This document shows positions 38,796 to 47,653 of a stretch of 64,000 nucleotides of DNA, one piece after another. Numbering within the stretch: the first letter of the stretch is position 1; each line of letters opens with the position of its first letter. The position numbers and the translations under genes are program-made. The notes beneath the pieces were generated by a model that did not search any database, was not told the origin of the DNA, and saw only the letters and a program-made list of their open reading frames with translations. The stretch is from Porphyrobacter sp. GA68 (GTDB taxonomy: Bacteria > Pseudomonadota > Alphaproteobacteria > Sphingomonadales > Sphingomonadaceae), in contig NZ_JAKQYJ010000001.1 of the NCBI RefSeq assembly GCF_022605525.1, positions 186,001 through 250,000 of the forward strand, given 5' to 3'.

Positions 38796-39794
38796 ATGCA
38801 GATGTTTCGCCGCGCGCTGGCGCTGCTGACGGCGTTAATCGCCACGCCAGCGATGGCTGAGGACTGGACCCTTGTGATCCACGGCGGCGCTGGCGTGATC
38901 GAGCGGGAGCGGATGACGCCGGAACGCGACGGGGCCGTGCGCCGGGCGTTGCACGAGGCACTCGCCGCCGGTTCTGCCATTCTGGAGCGCGGCGGCACTT
39001 CGCTCGACGCCGTGGCGGCGGCGGTGCGTGTGCTGGAAGACGACCCCAACTTCAACGCCGGGCGCGGCGCGGTGTTCACCGCTGAGGGAGCGAACGAGCT
39101 GGACGCGGCGATCATGGACGGGCGCACCCGCGCAGCAGGCGCGGTGGCCGGCGTGACGGCAACCCGTAACCCGATCAGCCTCGCCCGCGCAGTGATGGAT
39201 CGCAGCGGTCACGTGATGCTGATCGGCGATGGCGCCGACGCGTTCTCGCGGAGCCAAGGGCTGGAGCAGGCCGGGCCGGAGTGGTTCGCAACCCCTGAAC
39301 GGCGGGAACAGCTCGAACGCTGGCGGGCGGCGCAGCAGGCTGGACTGCCGCAATCGGGTCTGGCGTTCGACCCCGACCACAAGTTCGGCACTGTCGGCGC
39401 GGTGGCGCGCGACCGCGCCGGCAACCTCGCCGCCGCGACCTCCACCGGCGGGGTGACGGGAAAACGCTGGGGCCGGGTCGGCGATGCCCCGTTGATCGGC
39501 GCAGGCACCTATGCCGATGCAACCTGCGCCGTATCGGCGACCGGCGCGGGCGAGTTCTACATCCGCATGAACGTCGCGCACGAGATCTGTGCGCGGGTGC
39601 GGCTGTCGGGCGAACCGGTGCAGCAGGCGGCGGATGCCGTGCAGGCGGAGACGCTCCAGCTGGGCGGCAGCGGCGGGGTCATTGGGCTGACGGCGGATGG
39701 CGAGGCCGCCTTTTCGTTCAACACGCCGGGCATGTACCGCGGCGTGGCGCGGCAGGGCGATGCGGCGATGGTGGCGGTGTATGGGGATGAGTGA
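38796..39794 (+). CDS. Exported isoaspartyl peptidase / L-asparaginase (Ntn-hydrolase)
   Basis: 332 residues with a signal peptide (ALALLTALIATPAMAEDW), so it is periplasmic, unlike the cytosolic enterobacterial IaaA. It is a plant-type asparaginase: VIHGGAGVIERERM opens the fold, NAGRGAVFTAEGANELDAAI is the conserved alpha-subunit region, and autocleavage is expected before Thr in HKFGTVGAVARDRAGN. The beta-subunit continues with TSTGGVTGKRWGRVGDAPLI and GAGTYAD. It probably removes beta-aspartyl residues from peptides or hydrolyses asparagine. Start ATG 38796; a GGGGGAG ribosome site precedes it. Confidence 0.93.
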   Translation: MQMFRRALALLTALIATPAMAEDWTLVIHGGAGVIERERMTPERDGAVRRALHEALAAGSAILERGGTSLDAVAAAVRVLEDDPNFNAGRGAVFTAEGANELDAAIMDGRTRAAGAVAGVTATRNPISLARAVMDRSGHVMLIGDGADAFSRSQGLEQAGPEWFATPERREQLERWRAAQQAGLPQSGLAFDPDHKFGTVGAVARDRAGNLAAATSTGGVTGKRWGRVGDAPLIGAGTYADATCAVSATGAGEFYIRMNVAHEICARVRLSGEPVQQAADAVQAETLQLGGSGGVIGLTADGEAAFSFNTPGMYRGVARQGDAAMVAVYGDE

Positions 39795-39893
39795 CGAGCG
39801 GCGGCTGCTTATTCCTTGCAGCCTCGGTTATGAACGCAGATAGTCCGGTTCCGACCTATTGTGGACATCCCGGCGCACGTGTAGTTCTGTCTC

Positions 39894-40385
39894 ATGCGTA
39901 TTCGTAGCGAAGAGCAACACGACGCTGCTGCAATCGCAGAAACGATCGAGAGTGCCTTTCGGGGTGCCGACCATAGTAGCGGTACCGAGGCTAAAATCGT
40001 GGATGCTCTAAGACGCTGCGGAGCGCTGGCCGTCTCACTTGTCGCGACTGAGGAAGATGCAGTCGTCGGCCATGTTGCGATTTCCCCAGTGTCAGTTGCT
40101 AACGAGGCAGGTTGGTATGGCCTTGGTCCCGTTTCGGTGCGACCGGAAAGGCAGCGCAACGGCATCGGCGCTCTTCTGGTAAGCGAAGCAGTGAAACGAT
40201 TAGAGGAGAGCGGCGCGGCGGGTTGTGTGGTGCTCGGAGACCCAGATTTCTACGGCAAGTTCGGCTTCACTCATGACCCGAATGTCACATACGCGGACGG
40301 TCCGCCTCCCTTCTTTCAAGTCCTCAGCTTCCGGCAGGAACGTCCGAAAGGTGCGGTGTTCTACCACCCCGCCTTTGGTGAGTAG
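39894..40385 (+). CDS. GNAT family N-acetyltransferase, AT-richer than neighbours
   Basis: 163 residues. The acetyl-CoA motif is VSVRPERQRNGIGALLVSEA and the C-terminal signature VVLGDPDFYGKFGFTHDPNV, matching the YhbS-like subgroup of GNATs. The gene and the ~100 bases before it use more A/T-ending codons than adjacent genes, which suggests recent acquisition. It follows the asparaginase gene at 99 bases and converges on the sirtuin gene with 30 bases between. Substrate unknown. Confidence 0.85.
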   Translation: MRIRSEEQHDAAAIAETIESAFRGADHSSGTEAKIVDALRRCGALAVSLVATEEDAVVGHVAISPVSVANEAGWYGLGPVSVRPERQRNGIGALLVSEAVKRLEESGAAGCVVLGDPDFYGKFGFTHDPNVTYADGPPPFFQVLSFRQERPKGAVFYHPAFGE

Positions 40386-40415
40386 CCGAATGTTTGCTTC
40401 CCACCCCATAGCGGA

Positions 40416-41150
40416 CTAGCCTTCCTCCGCCCCCAACACCTCCTCCACCCACGCCGGCACCAACTCTCCCGCGCGGCCCAGTCGTGTCTCATCGAACAGC
40501 GCCGATCCCTCGCTCTCCTCGAGGTTCAGCTCCAGCGTGCGCGCACCGGACGCGCGCGCTTCGGCGACGAATCCGGCGGCCGGGTACACCGCGCCGCTGG
40601 TGCCGATCGAGACGAACAGGTCGCATCGCTGCAAGGCGCGATAAATGCGCTCCATCGGGTAGGGCATTTCCCCGAACCACACGACATCGGGCCTGAGCGC
40701 CGCGCGGCTGCAAGCCGGACACGCCGGCCCGTCCCCCAGCGGACCGGTCCAGCGGTGCCGCTCCCCGCAGGCGGCGCAAAGGGCGCTGAGCAGCTCGCCA
40801 TGCATATGCAATAGCCGTTTCGCCCCGCCCCTCTCGTGCAGGTCATCGACATTCTGCGTGACGATCAGCAGGTCGCCCCGCCACTCCGCATCAAGCCGGG
40901 CCAGCGCCCGGTGGGCCGCGTTCGGCTCAGCCCGCTGCACCGCCACGCGCCGCGCGTCGTAGAAGCGGTGGACGAGCGCCGGGTCGCGTCGGAAACCCTC
41001 CGGCGTCGCCACGTCCTCGATCCGGTGCTGCTCCCAAAGCCCGTCGGCGGCGCGGAACGTGTCGATCCCGCTCTCGGCCGATACGCCCGCCCCGGTCAAA
41101 ATGACTATGGCAGCGGGATCACGCGCGCCGTGGTTGTTCGATGGTGGCAT
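40416..41150 (-). CDS. cobB: NAD-dependent protein deacylase, sirtuin (CobB type)
   Basis: It removes acyl groups from lysines using NAD. 244 residues. The NAD motif is ILTGAGVSAESGIDTFR; catalytic His is in LLHMHGELLSALC; TQNVDDLHERGG is the conserved ribose-binding segment. A four-Cys zinc site is formed by CAACGERHRW and CPACSRAALRPDVVWFGE. The Tyr and Arg of FYDARR correspond to the pair that marks class III sirtuins, so desuccinylase activity is likely beside deacetylation. It is divergent from dapB across about 160 bases with no gene visible. Confidence 0.94.
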   Translation of the reverse strand: MPPSNNHGARDPAAIVILTGAGVSAESGIDTFRAADGLWEQHRIEDVATPEGFRRDPALVHRFYDARRVAVQRAEPNAAHRALARLDAEWRGDLLIVTQNVDDLHERGGAKRLLHMHGELLSALCAACGERHRWTGPLGDGPACPACSRAALRPDVVWFGEMPYPMERIYRALQRCDLFVSIGTSGAVYPAAGFVAEARASGARTLELNLEESEGSALFDETRLGRAGELVPAWVEEVLGAEEG

Positions 41151-41310
41151 GCAAGACCCTGTACCATCGGCCCGGTGGCAAATACCAGAGCGGCACGGCA
41201 GCGCGGATCAGGCCCCAGCGTGGCGGATGTGCGCCCAACCGCTTAACATGGGTTGACCTGCCATGTGCTTCCGGCTGTCTGCTGGACATCAGCGAAGGCA
41301 GGAGCAAGGC

Positions 41311-42051
41311 ATGGCACGGATCGGCATCATCGGCGGCGAGGGACGCATGGGCCGCGCCATTGCCTTGGCGCTGGCGGACGGCGGGCATGATCTGGCGGGC
41401 GCGGTGGACCGGGGCGGCGATGTCGCGGCACTGGCGGATGCGAGCGAGGCGCTGGTGGATTTCTCCGCCCCGGGCGCGTTGCAGCACAATTTGCATGCCG
41501 CAATCGGTGCCGGCATCCCGATCCTGGTGGGGACCACCGGCCTTGCAGAAGAACACCACCGCGCGATCGACCGTGCGGCTCAGGCCGTGGCCGTGCTTCA
41601 GACCGGAAACACTTCGCCTGGCGTCACCCTGCTCAGCGCGCTGGTACGTGATGCGGCACGGCGTCTTGGGCCGGATTGGGACATAGAGATCGTGGAGATG
41701 CACCATCGGGGGAAGGTCGATGCACCTTCGGGCACAGCGCTGCTGCTGGGCGCGGCGGCGGCAGAAGGGCGCGGCGTCGCGCTGGATGATGTGGCACAGC
41801 GGGCGCGCGACGGCGAGACGGGTGCGCGGGGCCACGGCACGATCGGCTTTGCGTCATTGCGCGGCGGGACCGTTGCGGGCGAACACAGCGTGATCTTTGC
41901 CGGAGATGAGGAGCGGCTGACCCTTTCCCACCACGCGGAAAATCGGTCCATCTTCGCGCGTGGCGCGGTGCGGGCGGCCGAATGGCTGATCGCGCGGGCG
42001 CCGGGCCGCTACACGATGGAGGACGTGCTGGGCCTTGATCGCCGCGCATGA
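41311..42051 (+). CDS. dapB: 4-hydroxy-tetrahydrodipicolinate reductase
   Basis: A lysine and diaminopimelate pathway reductase using NAD(P)H. 246 residues from ATG 41311 with GGAG nine bases upstream; an upstream in-frame ATG at 41263 is not favoured. The nucleotide motif is IGIIGGEGRMGRAIA; the substrate/catalytic signature is EMHHRGKVDAPSGTALLLG, and the C-terminus ends in the typical YTMEDVLGL. Its stop overlaps the nth start (ATGA). dapE, a later enzyme of the same pathway, lies 2 kb away on the other strand. Confidence 0.96.
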   Translation: MARIGIIGGEGRMGRAIALALADGGHDLAGAVDRGGDVAALADASEALVDFSAPGALQHNLHAAIGAGIPILVGTTGLAEEHHRAIDRAAQAVAVLQTGNTSPGVTLLSALVRDAARRLGPDWDIEIVEMHHRGKVDAPSGTALLLGAAAAEGRGVALDDVAQRARDGETGARGHGTIGFASLRGGTVAGEHSVIFAGDEERLTLSHHAENRSIFARGAVRAAEWLIARAPGRYTMEDVLGLDRRA

Positions 42052-42695
42052 AGCGGGCCGACGTTTTCGAATTCTTCCGCCGGTTGGCAGAGGCGAACCC
42101 GGCACCGGAAACCGAACTGGAATACGGCAATGCCTACCAGCTGCTGGTGGCGGTGACGCTATCGGCGCAGGCGACCGATGTTGGCGTCAACAAGGCGACC
42201 CGCACCCTGTTCGCTGAGGTCACGGCGCCGCAGGCGATGCTGGCGCTGGGCGAGGAAGGTCTGAAGAAGCATATCCGAACCATTGGCCTGTTCAATTCCA
42301 AGGCGAAGAACGTGATGGCGGCTGCGGCGTTGCTGGTGGAACGGCATGGTGGCGAGGTTCCGCAAACGCGCGAGGATCTGGTGCAGCTGCCGGGCGTGGG
42401 TCGCAAGACTGCCAATGTGGTGCTGAACTGCGCCTTCGGGCAGGAAACCTTTGCCGTCGACACCCACATCTTTCGCGTGAGCAACCGCACCGGCCTTGCG
42501 CGGGGCAAGACGCCTGAACAGGTGGAGGCGGCGCTGGAACGGGTTGTTCCGCGGCCATTCCGGCTCGGCGCGCACCACTGGCTGATCCTGCACGGGCGGT
42601 ATGTCTGCAAGGCGCGCACCCCGGAATGCTGGCGCTGTCCGGTGGAGGATCTGTGCGGATACAAGGCAAAGGTGCTGGAACCGCGAAAACCGTGA
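42048..42695 (+). CDS. nth: Endonuclease III
   Basis: An iron-sulfur DNA glycosylase/AP lyase acting on oxidised pyrimidines. 215 residues. The helix-hairpin-helix is LPGVGRKTANVVLN, with the catalytic Lys in it and the catalytic Asp in FAVDTHIFRVSNR. The 4Fe-4S cluster Cys ligands follow the Cx6Cx2Cx5C pattern in CKARTPECWRCPVEDLC. It is coupled to dapB by a four-base overlap. A large hairpin stands between it and the convergent dctA-like gene. Confidence 0.97.
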   Translation: MKRADVFEFFRRLAEANPAPETELEYGNAYQLLVAVTLSAQATDVGVNKATRTLFAEVTAPQAMLALGEEGLKKHIRTIGLFNSKAKNVMAAAALLVERHGGEVPQTREDLVQLPGVGRKTANVVLNCAFGQETFAVDTHIFRVSNRTGLARGKTPEQVEAALERVVPRPFRLGAHHWLILHGRYVCKARTPECWRCPVEDLCGYKAKVLEPRKP

Positions 42696-42799
42696 TCCTG
42701 CGCGTCCTGGCGACGCCTCACCCGGCCTCCATGAACGCGGCGCATCGGACTGGGCCGGCGGACCATAGCCGGCGCAACCTTTGGCACACGGCTGTTCGG

Positions 42800-42831
42800 C
42801 CGGCTGCCCAAGCCTTCGGCCAGGCAGCCGG
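42800..42831. terminator. Large hairpin between convergent nth and symporter genes
   Basis: CCGGCTGCC (42800-42808) pairs perfectly with GGCAGCCGG (42823-42831), with a small inner GCC/GGC stem in the loop. The convergent position suggests a bidirectional 3'-end structure; there is no U-run. Confidence 0.45.
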
Positions 42832-42854
42832 TGGGCAGCTATTGTGCGCGCGCT

Positions 42855-44093
42855 TTACACATCATCCGCGCTCACCATCTCGCGGCGGTCGATCTCGCCG
42901 GTCATGGCGGCCACGGTGGTGGCCACGGCCGCGTCGCCCGACACATTGGTGGTGGTGCGCATCATGTCCATGATCCGGTCAACCCCCGCGACGAAGGCGA
43001 TGGTTTCCAGCGGAACCCCCACGGCGCCGAAGACCAGCGCCATCATGATGAGGCCCGCACCCGGTATCCCGGCGGCGCCGACGGCACCCAGGGTCGCCAG
43101 GATCGAGATGAGGAAATACTGCCCCCAGGTCAGGTCCACCCCGAAGATCTGCGCCCCGAACAGGGTGGCGAGCCCCAGATACATGGCAGTGCCGTTCATG
43201 TTGATCGTCGCTCCCAGCGCGATCACGAAACTCGCCACCGAAGGGCTGATGCCGAGATTGCGTTCGGCGCAGCGCAGCGTCACCGGCAAAGTGGCGTTGG
43301 AAGATGCGGTGGAATAGCTGACTGCGATCGCGTCGATGATGCCGCGGAAGAACGGGATCACCGGCATCCGCGCCACGAACTTTATCATCGCGGAATACAT
43401 GACACCAATGATGAGCAGACAGCCAAGGTAGTTCAGCCCCACCAGCTTCACCAGCGCCAGCAGCGCGTCGAAACCCAGGGTTCCGGCGACCCACGCCATC
43501 AGGGCGAAGACGCCGAACGGCGTCAGCTCCATGACGATCATCGTCACCTTCTGCATGATCACGGAACCGCTGTCGAAGATGCGCTGCACCGGCGCCCCGT
43601 CCTCGCGCGCCATCAGGATGCCGATGCCCAGCAGGACGGAAAACACGATCAGCGGCAGCACGTTGACATCCGCCATGACCTGCACAGGGCTTTGCGGGAT
43701 GATGCCCAGCACCATCTCGCGCCAGCCGGTTTCCTGCGGTTCGGGTACTGCCCCCATCTCGATGGCGCTGGTATCCACGCCCAGGCCAGGCGCGAACACA
43801 GTACCCAGCAGCAGCCCCAGCCATACCGCGATCTGCCCGGTCACGATGAACAACAGCATGGCCCGGCCGCCGACCCGGCCCAGCTTGGACAGATCACCGA
43901 TCGCCGCCACCCCGCTGACGAGGCTGAAGAAGATGAGCGGCACAACCAGCATCTTGATCGAAGCGACGAAGATGTCGCCGATTATCTTGATGCTTTCCGC
44001 CCCTGGACCCCACAGGCGCCCCAAGATGACGCCAAGGATCAGGGCAGCGACGACACGCTGCCACAGGGGTATGGCGAACCACTTCTTCATCAT
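42855..44093 (-). CDS. Dicarboxylate/amino acid:cation symporter (DAACS family)
   Basis: A secondary transporter of the glutamate/C4-dicarboxylate:cation family. From ATG 44093 (MMKKWFAIPLWQRVVAALIL), with GGAGGG about ten bases upstream, it has 412 residues and about eight membrane helices plus two re-entrant loops. Family motifs include IKMLVVPLIFFSLVSGVAAI, YSTASSNATLPVTL (serine-rich hairpin 1, SxSS type) and GATINMNGTAMYLGL (the NMDGT-like motif, here NMNGT). GVPLETIAFVAGVDRIMDM is the second hairpin region. Substrate cannot be decided between C4-dicarboxylates and acidic amino acids. It lies 25 bases after dapE. Confidence 0.92.
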   Translation of the reverse strand: MMKKWFAIPLWQRVVAALILGVILGRLWGPGAESIKIIGDIFVASIKMLVVPLIFFSLVSGVAAIGDLSKLGRVGGRAMLLFIVTGQIAVWLGLLLGTVFAPGLGVDTSAIEMGAVPEPQETGWREMVLGIIPQSPVQVMADVNVLPLIVFSVLLGIGILMAREDGAPVQRIFDSGSVIMQKVTMIVMELTPFGVFALMAWVAGTLGFDALLALVKLVGLNYLGCLLIIGVMYSAMIKFVARMPVIPFFRGIIDAIAVSYSTASSNATLPVTLRCAERNLGISPSVASFVIALGATINMNGTAMYLGLATLFGAQIFGVDLTWGQYFLISILATLGAVGAAGIPGAGLIMMALVFGAVGVPLETIAFVAGVDRIMDMMRTTTNVSGDAAVATTVAAMTGEIDRREMVSADDV

Positions 44094-44118
44094 GCGAGCA
44101 TCCCTCCGGGTGCCGGTG

Positions 44119-45243
44119 CTACCCCGCCAGCGCGGCTCGCGCAATCCGCGCATAGATGCGGGTCAGGGCGTCGAGGTCCGCGACCGCCACCGCCTCGTCC
44201 CGCTTGTGCATGGTCGCATTGGTCAGCCCGAATTCGATCACCGGACACACGCTGCGCAGGAAACGCGCATCCGACGTGCCGCCGCTGGTCGAAAGTTCGG
44301 GTGTCAGGCCGGTCTCTGCCCGAACGGCTTCCTGGACCAGCGCGGAAAACGCACCCGGCGCGGTCAGGAACGGCTCTCCGGAGATGATCGGTAACGCCTC
44401 CCCCCCGTGGGCCAAAGCGATCGCGCCGATCCGCTCGGCCAGGGCGGCCCCGGTGTGCCGGTCGTTGAAGCGGATGGACAGGCGCGCCTTCGCCCGTGCG
44501 GGAATGACGTTGGTGGCCGGGTTGCCGACTTTGAGGTCGGTAATCTCCAGATTGGATGGCTGGAACCAGTCGGTCCCTTGATCGAGCACCAGCGCATCGA
44601 TTTCCGCCAGCATCCGCACCAGCCTGGGCACCGGATTGTCGGCCAGGTGGGGATAGGCGACGTGCCCCTCGCGCCCTTCCACCGTCAGCCAGATGTTGAG
44701 CGATCCGCGCCGCCCGATCTTCACCATGTCGCCCAGCCGGTGCACACTGGTCGGTTCGCCCACCAGGCACAGGTTCGGCAATTCGCCAAGTTCCCTCATC
44801 AGGTCGATCAGGGCGCGGGTGCCGTGAACCGCCGGGCCTTCTTCGTCGCCGGTGATGATGAAGGACATCGTGCCAGCCTCCGCCGGCACCTCGGCAGCCG
44901 CGGCGACCATGGCGGCGATGGCCCCCTTCATATCAACCGCGCCCCGCCCGTAGAGCAGGCCGCCCCGCACCTCCGGTGTGAAGGCATCGCCTGTCCACCC
45001 AAGGCCCGGCGGCACGACATCGACATGGCCGGCAAAGGCGAAGTGGCGCGATCCGGCTGGCCCGCGCCGAATGGCGAACAGGTTCTCCACCGGCCCGTCA
45101 GGCGCACTACCGGCGATGAAGCGGTGGATGGCAAAACCCATTGGCCGCAGCATTGCATCCAATTCGTCGAACACGACGCCGGTCGCCGGGGTGACGGAGG
45201 GGGCGGCGATGAGGCGCTTGGCAAGGTCGAGCGGGTGAGGCAT
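44119..45243 (-). CDS. dapE: Succinyl-diaminopimelate desuccinylase
   Basis: A dizinc M20 hydrolase producing LL-diaminopimelate. From ATG 45243 (MPHPLDLAKRLIAAPSVTPA) it is 374 residues. Metal-binding and catalytic motifs are FAFAGHVDVVPPG, LLYGRGAVDMKGAIAAM, the general base in ITGDEEGPAVHGT, and the C-terminal STSGGTSDARFL and GLTNATMHKRDEAV. It shares the pathway with dapB on the opposite strand. The in-frame extension to 45315 is not like the family. Confidence 0.96.
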   Translation of the reverse strand: MPHPLDLAKRLIAAPSVTPATGVVFDELDAMLRPMGFAIHRFIAGSAPDGPVENLFAIRRGPAGSRHFAFAGHVDVVPPGLGWTGDAFTPEVRGGLLYGRGAVDMKGAIAAMVAAAAEVPAEAGTMSFIITGDEEGPAVHGTRALIDLMRELGELPNLCLVGEPTSVHRLGDMVKIGRRGSLNIWLTVEGREGHVAYPHLADNPVPRLVRMLAEIDALVLDQGTDWFQPSNLEITDLKVGNPATNVIPARAKARLSIRFNDRHTGAALAERIGAIALAHGGEALPIISGEPFLTAPGAFSALVQEAVRAETGLTPELSTSGGTSDARFLRSVCPVIEFGLTNATMHKRDEAVAVADLDALTRIYARIARAALAG

Positions 45244-45375
45244 TTCCCCGCCGCCTAGCAGGAGCGCGCCCCATGCCAAAGCGCGTTCTCGCCGCGATAC
45301 CGCACACCCACGCAACTGGTTACTCCGGTCTCTCTGATGCCGATGTGGCAGAGCTCCGGTATCGACCCGCCTGTT

Positions 45376-46257
45376 CTAACGGCGGCCGCGCTCCGGCTGC
45401 GGCAGCCTGCCGGGTGCGAATGCCGCATCGAGCAGTTCCGCGATGCGCAGACCAGCTTGCGTGATCCGCCGCTCTGCCACCGGCAGCGCGGCTTCGATAT
45501 CTTCCTGCGTCAGCGCCGTCGATTGCGGCAGGTCGCCTTCGCAGGGGGCTTGGTTAAAGGCATTGGGATAAACAAAGTCGCGCGCCGTTTGCCAGCTTTC
45601 CCGGCCCCAGTCAGCCGGCGTTCCGCCGGCGAGTGCAGCACGTTCCTGGGCGGAGTAAGCACGGACGAGGGCCGGGCGGGCGGACGAAATCGCCCGCTCG
45701 GCCAGCGGCCCGTCCCAGATGCTGTGCAGATTGCGCCCTTCGACGATGCCATAGGCCGCTTCCCGGTCGTTACCCCCGCGATCATCCTTGTCGCCGGAAT
45801 GCAGCGGCATGTGCACGTCACCGGCAAAGTGGACCATGAACGCGAGCGCTTCCAGCCTGACGTTCGGCGGCAAGCTTTCGTCGGCGAGAAGCCGCTGACC
45901 CCGTTCTATCTGCGCCGTGACGCAGTTGCCGTTGGCGCAATTGCCGCGCGGGTCATACGCCTCGCACACGGGCGCCGTGCGATAATGCCAGGGGAAGGTG
46001 TAGGCCCAGCGCGCGGCATCGCCGCGCAGGCAGTCGGGCCAGACGGACGCATCCTCCAGACTGCGCAGCGGGCAGTCGGGCGTGCCCAGCCGCTCTGCAT
46101 AGCGCAGCAGGTCGCGAATGCCTGCCCGGGTGTCCGGACTGACATTGGCGAGCGCGATGGACGCCGTGGTGCGATGGCCGAAATCGCCCCAGGCCTGCGC
46201 CGGAACCGCCACCACCAAAGCCAGCGCACCAGCCACCGCCCGCAACAGCAGGCGCAT
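45376..46257 (-). CDS. Secreted S1/P1-type zinc nuclease
   Basis: A periplasmic or secreted nuclease of single-stranded DNA/RNA with 3'-nucleotidase activity in its family. 293 residues from ATG 46257, which overlaps the stop of the GST gene. The signal peptide ends VPAQAWGDFGHR, leaving Trp as the mature N-terminus. That is the known zinc ligand of S1/P1 enzymes, followed by the GHR His. Further ligands appear in HYRTAPVCE, LAFMVHFAGDVHMPLHSGDK (HxxxDxHxPLH) and NLHSIWDGPLAERAI (HxxWD). It probably scavenges phosphate or nucleotides from external nucleic acid. Confidence 0.93.
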   Translation of the reverse strand: MRLLLRAVAGALALVVAVPAQAWGDFGHRTTASIALANVSPDTRAGIRDLLRYAERLGTPDCPLRSLEDASVWPDCLRGDAARWAYTFPWHYRTAPVCEAYDPRGNCANGNCVTAQIERGQRLLADESLPPNVRLEALAFMVHFAGDVHMPLHSGDKDDRGGNDREAAYGIVEGRNLHSIWDGPLAERAISSARPALVRAYSAQERAALAGGTPADWGRESWQTARDFVYPNAFNQAPCEGDLPQSTALTQEDIEAALPVAERRITQAGLRIAELLDAAFAPGRLPQPERGRR

Positions 46258-46916
46258 CAGACCGGCACCTTCTCGTACTGTTCTATGACCCACTCCTCGT
46301 GCTCGGCCGCCGCGATCCAGCTCTGCATCCATTCGTGTTCCCAGATCGCTTCCATGTAGGCGCTGGCGAAGCCGGGAACGCCGATGCCATAGCTCATGAA
46401 GCGCGTAACCACCGGAGCGTAGTAGATATCGGCCGCACCGAATGTTCCGAACAGAAACGGCCCGCCGTGACCAAAGCGTGATCGCGCCTCTGCCCACAGC
46501 TGCAGGATACGCAGAATGTCGTGCCGAACCGCCTCGGGCACCTCGGGCAGCTCGAACTGCCGCCGGATGTTCATCGGGCACACCTGTCGCAGCGCCTGGA
46601 AGGAGGAATGCATTTCCGCCACCATCGCGCGGGCGATCCCGCGGGCGGCGTCATCCCTGGGCCAGAACCGTTCGCGGCCCACCTTGTCGGCCAGGTACTC
46701 CATGATGGCGAGGCTGTCCCACACCACGACCTCGTCGTCCCACAGGATCGGCACCTTCCCGCTTGAAGGTTGCAAGCCGGCATCCTGCGCCCGGCTCCAT
46801 TCCTCTCCGAACAGGGGAACGGTGATCTCCTGAAAGGCGAGACCCGACTGCTTGGCCGCCAGCCAGCCGCGGAGCGACCAGCTGGAGTAGTTCTTGTTGC
46901 CAATGATCAGTTTCAC
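46257..46916 (-). CDS. Glutathione S-transferase family protein
   Basis: 219 residues: an N-terminal thioredoxin-like GST domain (IIGNKNYSSWSLRGWLAAKQ, then SSGKVPILWDDEVVVWDSLA) and an all-helical C-terminal domain (ADIYYAPVVTRFMSYGIGVP). The NKNYSSWSLRGW opening, with its Ser doublet, is typical of a widespread proteobacterial GST subgroup of unknown substrate. The stop overlaps the start of the S1/P1 nuclease gene, although no functional link between the two is evident. Confidence 0.9.
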   Translation of the reverse strand: MKLIIGNKNYSSWSLRGWLAAKQSGLAFQEITVPLFGEEWSRAQDAGLQPSSGKVPILWDDEVVVWDSLAIMEYLADKVGRERFWPRDDAARGIARAMVAEMHSSFQALRQVCPMNIRRQFELPEVPEAVRHDILRILQLWAEARSRFGHGGPFLFGTFGAADIYYAPVVTRFMSYGIGVPGFASAYMEAIWEHEWMQSWIAAAEHEEWVIEQYEKVPV

Positions 46917-47008
46917 GTGGGCACCCCGGTTTGCATGCTGGTCATGGTGGCGGCTTAGGCACTGGGAAGAACGAAGTCCAACCCGTCGGGGTCCCGCCCG
47001 CGCGGTGC

Positions 47009-47653
47009 TTACACGCCCGCGTCGGCCAGCACGGCGGCGCGCAATTCGTCGATGCCCAGCTTCAGTTCCGCGCTGGTGACGTGCAACGCGGGGAAGGCCG
47101 CAGGGTGCGTCTTGGCCTCGTCAGCGGTGCGGGCGATGACGGCTTCCAAATCGCTCGCCTTCAGCTTGTCCGCCTTGGTCAAGACCAGCCGATAGCTCGC
47201 CGCGGCTTCATCCAGCATCCGCATCATCTCGCGGTCCACATCCTTTAGCCCGTGCCGGCTGTCGACCAGCACCAGGGTCCGCACCAGCGCCTGCCGCCCT
47301 TTGAGATAGGTGCGGACAAGCTGCTTCCACCGCTCCACCACGTTCACCGGAGCCTTGGCGAAACCATAGCCGGGCATGTCCACCAGACGCAGAACGGTGG
47401 GTTCGCCGACTTCGAAGAAATTGAGTTCCTGCGTACGCCCCGGCGTCACGGATGCCCGGGCGATCGCGCGCCGTCCCGTTAGTGCGTTCAGCAGCGACGA
47501 TTTCCCGACATTTGACCGGCCGGCAAAGGCGATCTCCGGCACGGTCGGATCGGGCAGGAACTTGAGCTGCGGGGCGGACAGCAGGAACTCGACCCGGCCG
47601 GAAAACAGCCGTTCCGCCCGCCTGACTTCACCTGGAGGCGGCTCGCCGCTCAC
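47009..47653 (-). CDS. engB: Ribosome biogenesis GTP-binding protein EngB/YsxC
   Basis: A GTPase needed for 50S assembly and cell division. From the GTG overlapping the yidC stop (GTGA) it is 214 residues. G1 is EIAFAGRSNVGKSSLLNAL, G2 is around VTPGRTQELNFFEVG, G3 is VDMPGYGFAKAP, and G4 is RLVLTKADKLKASDL. It closes the rpmH-rnpA-yidD-yidC-engB block on the minus strand. Confidence 0.96.
   Translation of the reverse strand: MSGEPPPGEVRRAERLFSGRVEFLLSAPQLKFLPDPTVPEIAFAGRSNVGKSSLLNALTGRRAIARASVTPGRTQELNFFEVGEPTVLRLVDMPGYGFAKAPVNVVERWKQLVRTYLKGRQALVRTLVLVDSRHGLKDVDREMMRMLDEAAASYRLVLTKADKLKASDLEAVIARTADEAKTHPAAFPALHVTSAELKLGIDELRAAVLADAGV

Noticed and set aside
42831-44387. 518-residue plus frame opposite the symporter and dapE
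   Set aside because: His/Asp/Gln-rich shadow composition, crossing two real genes.
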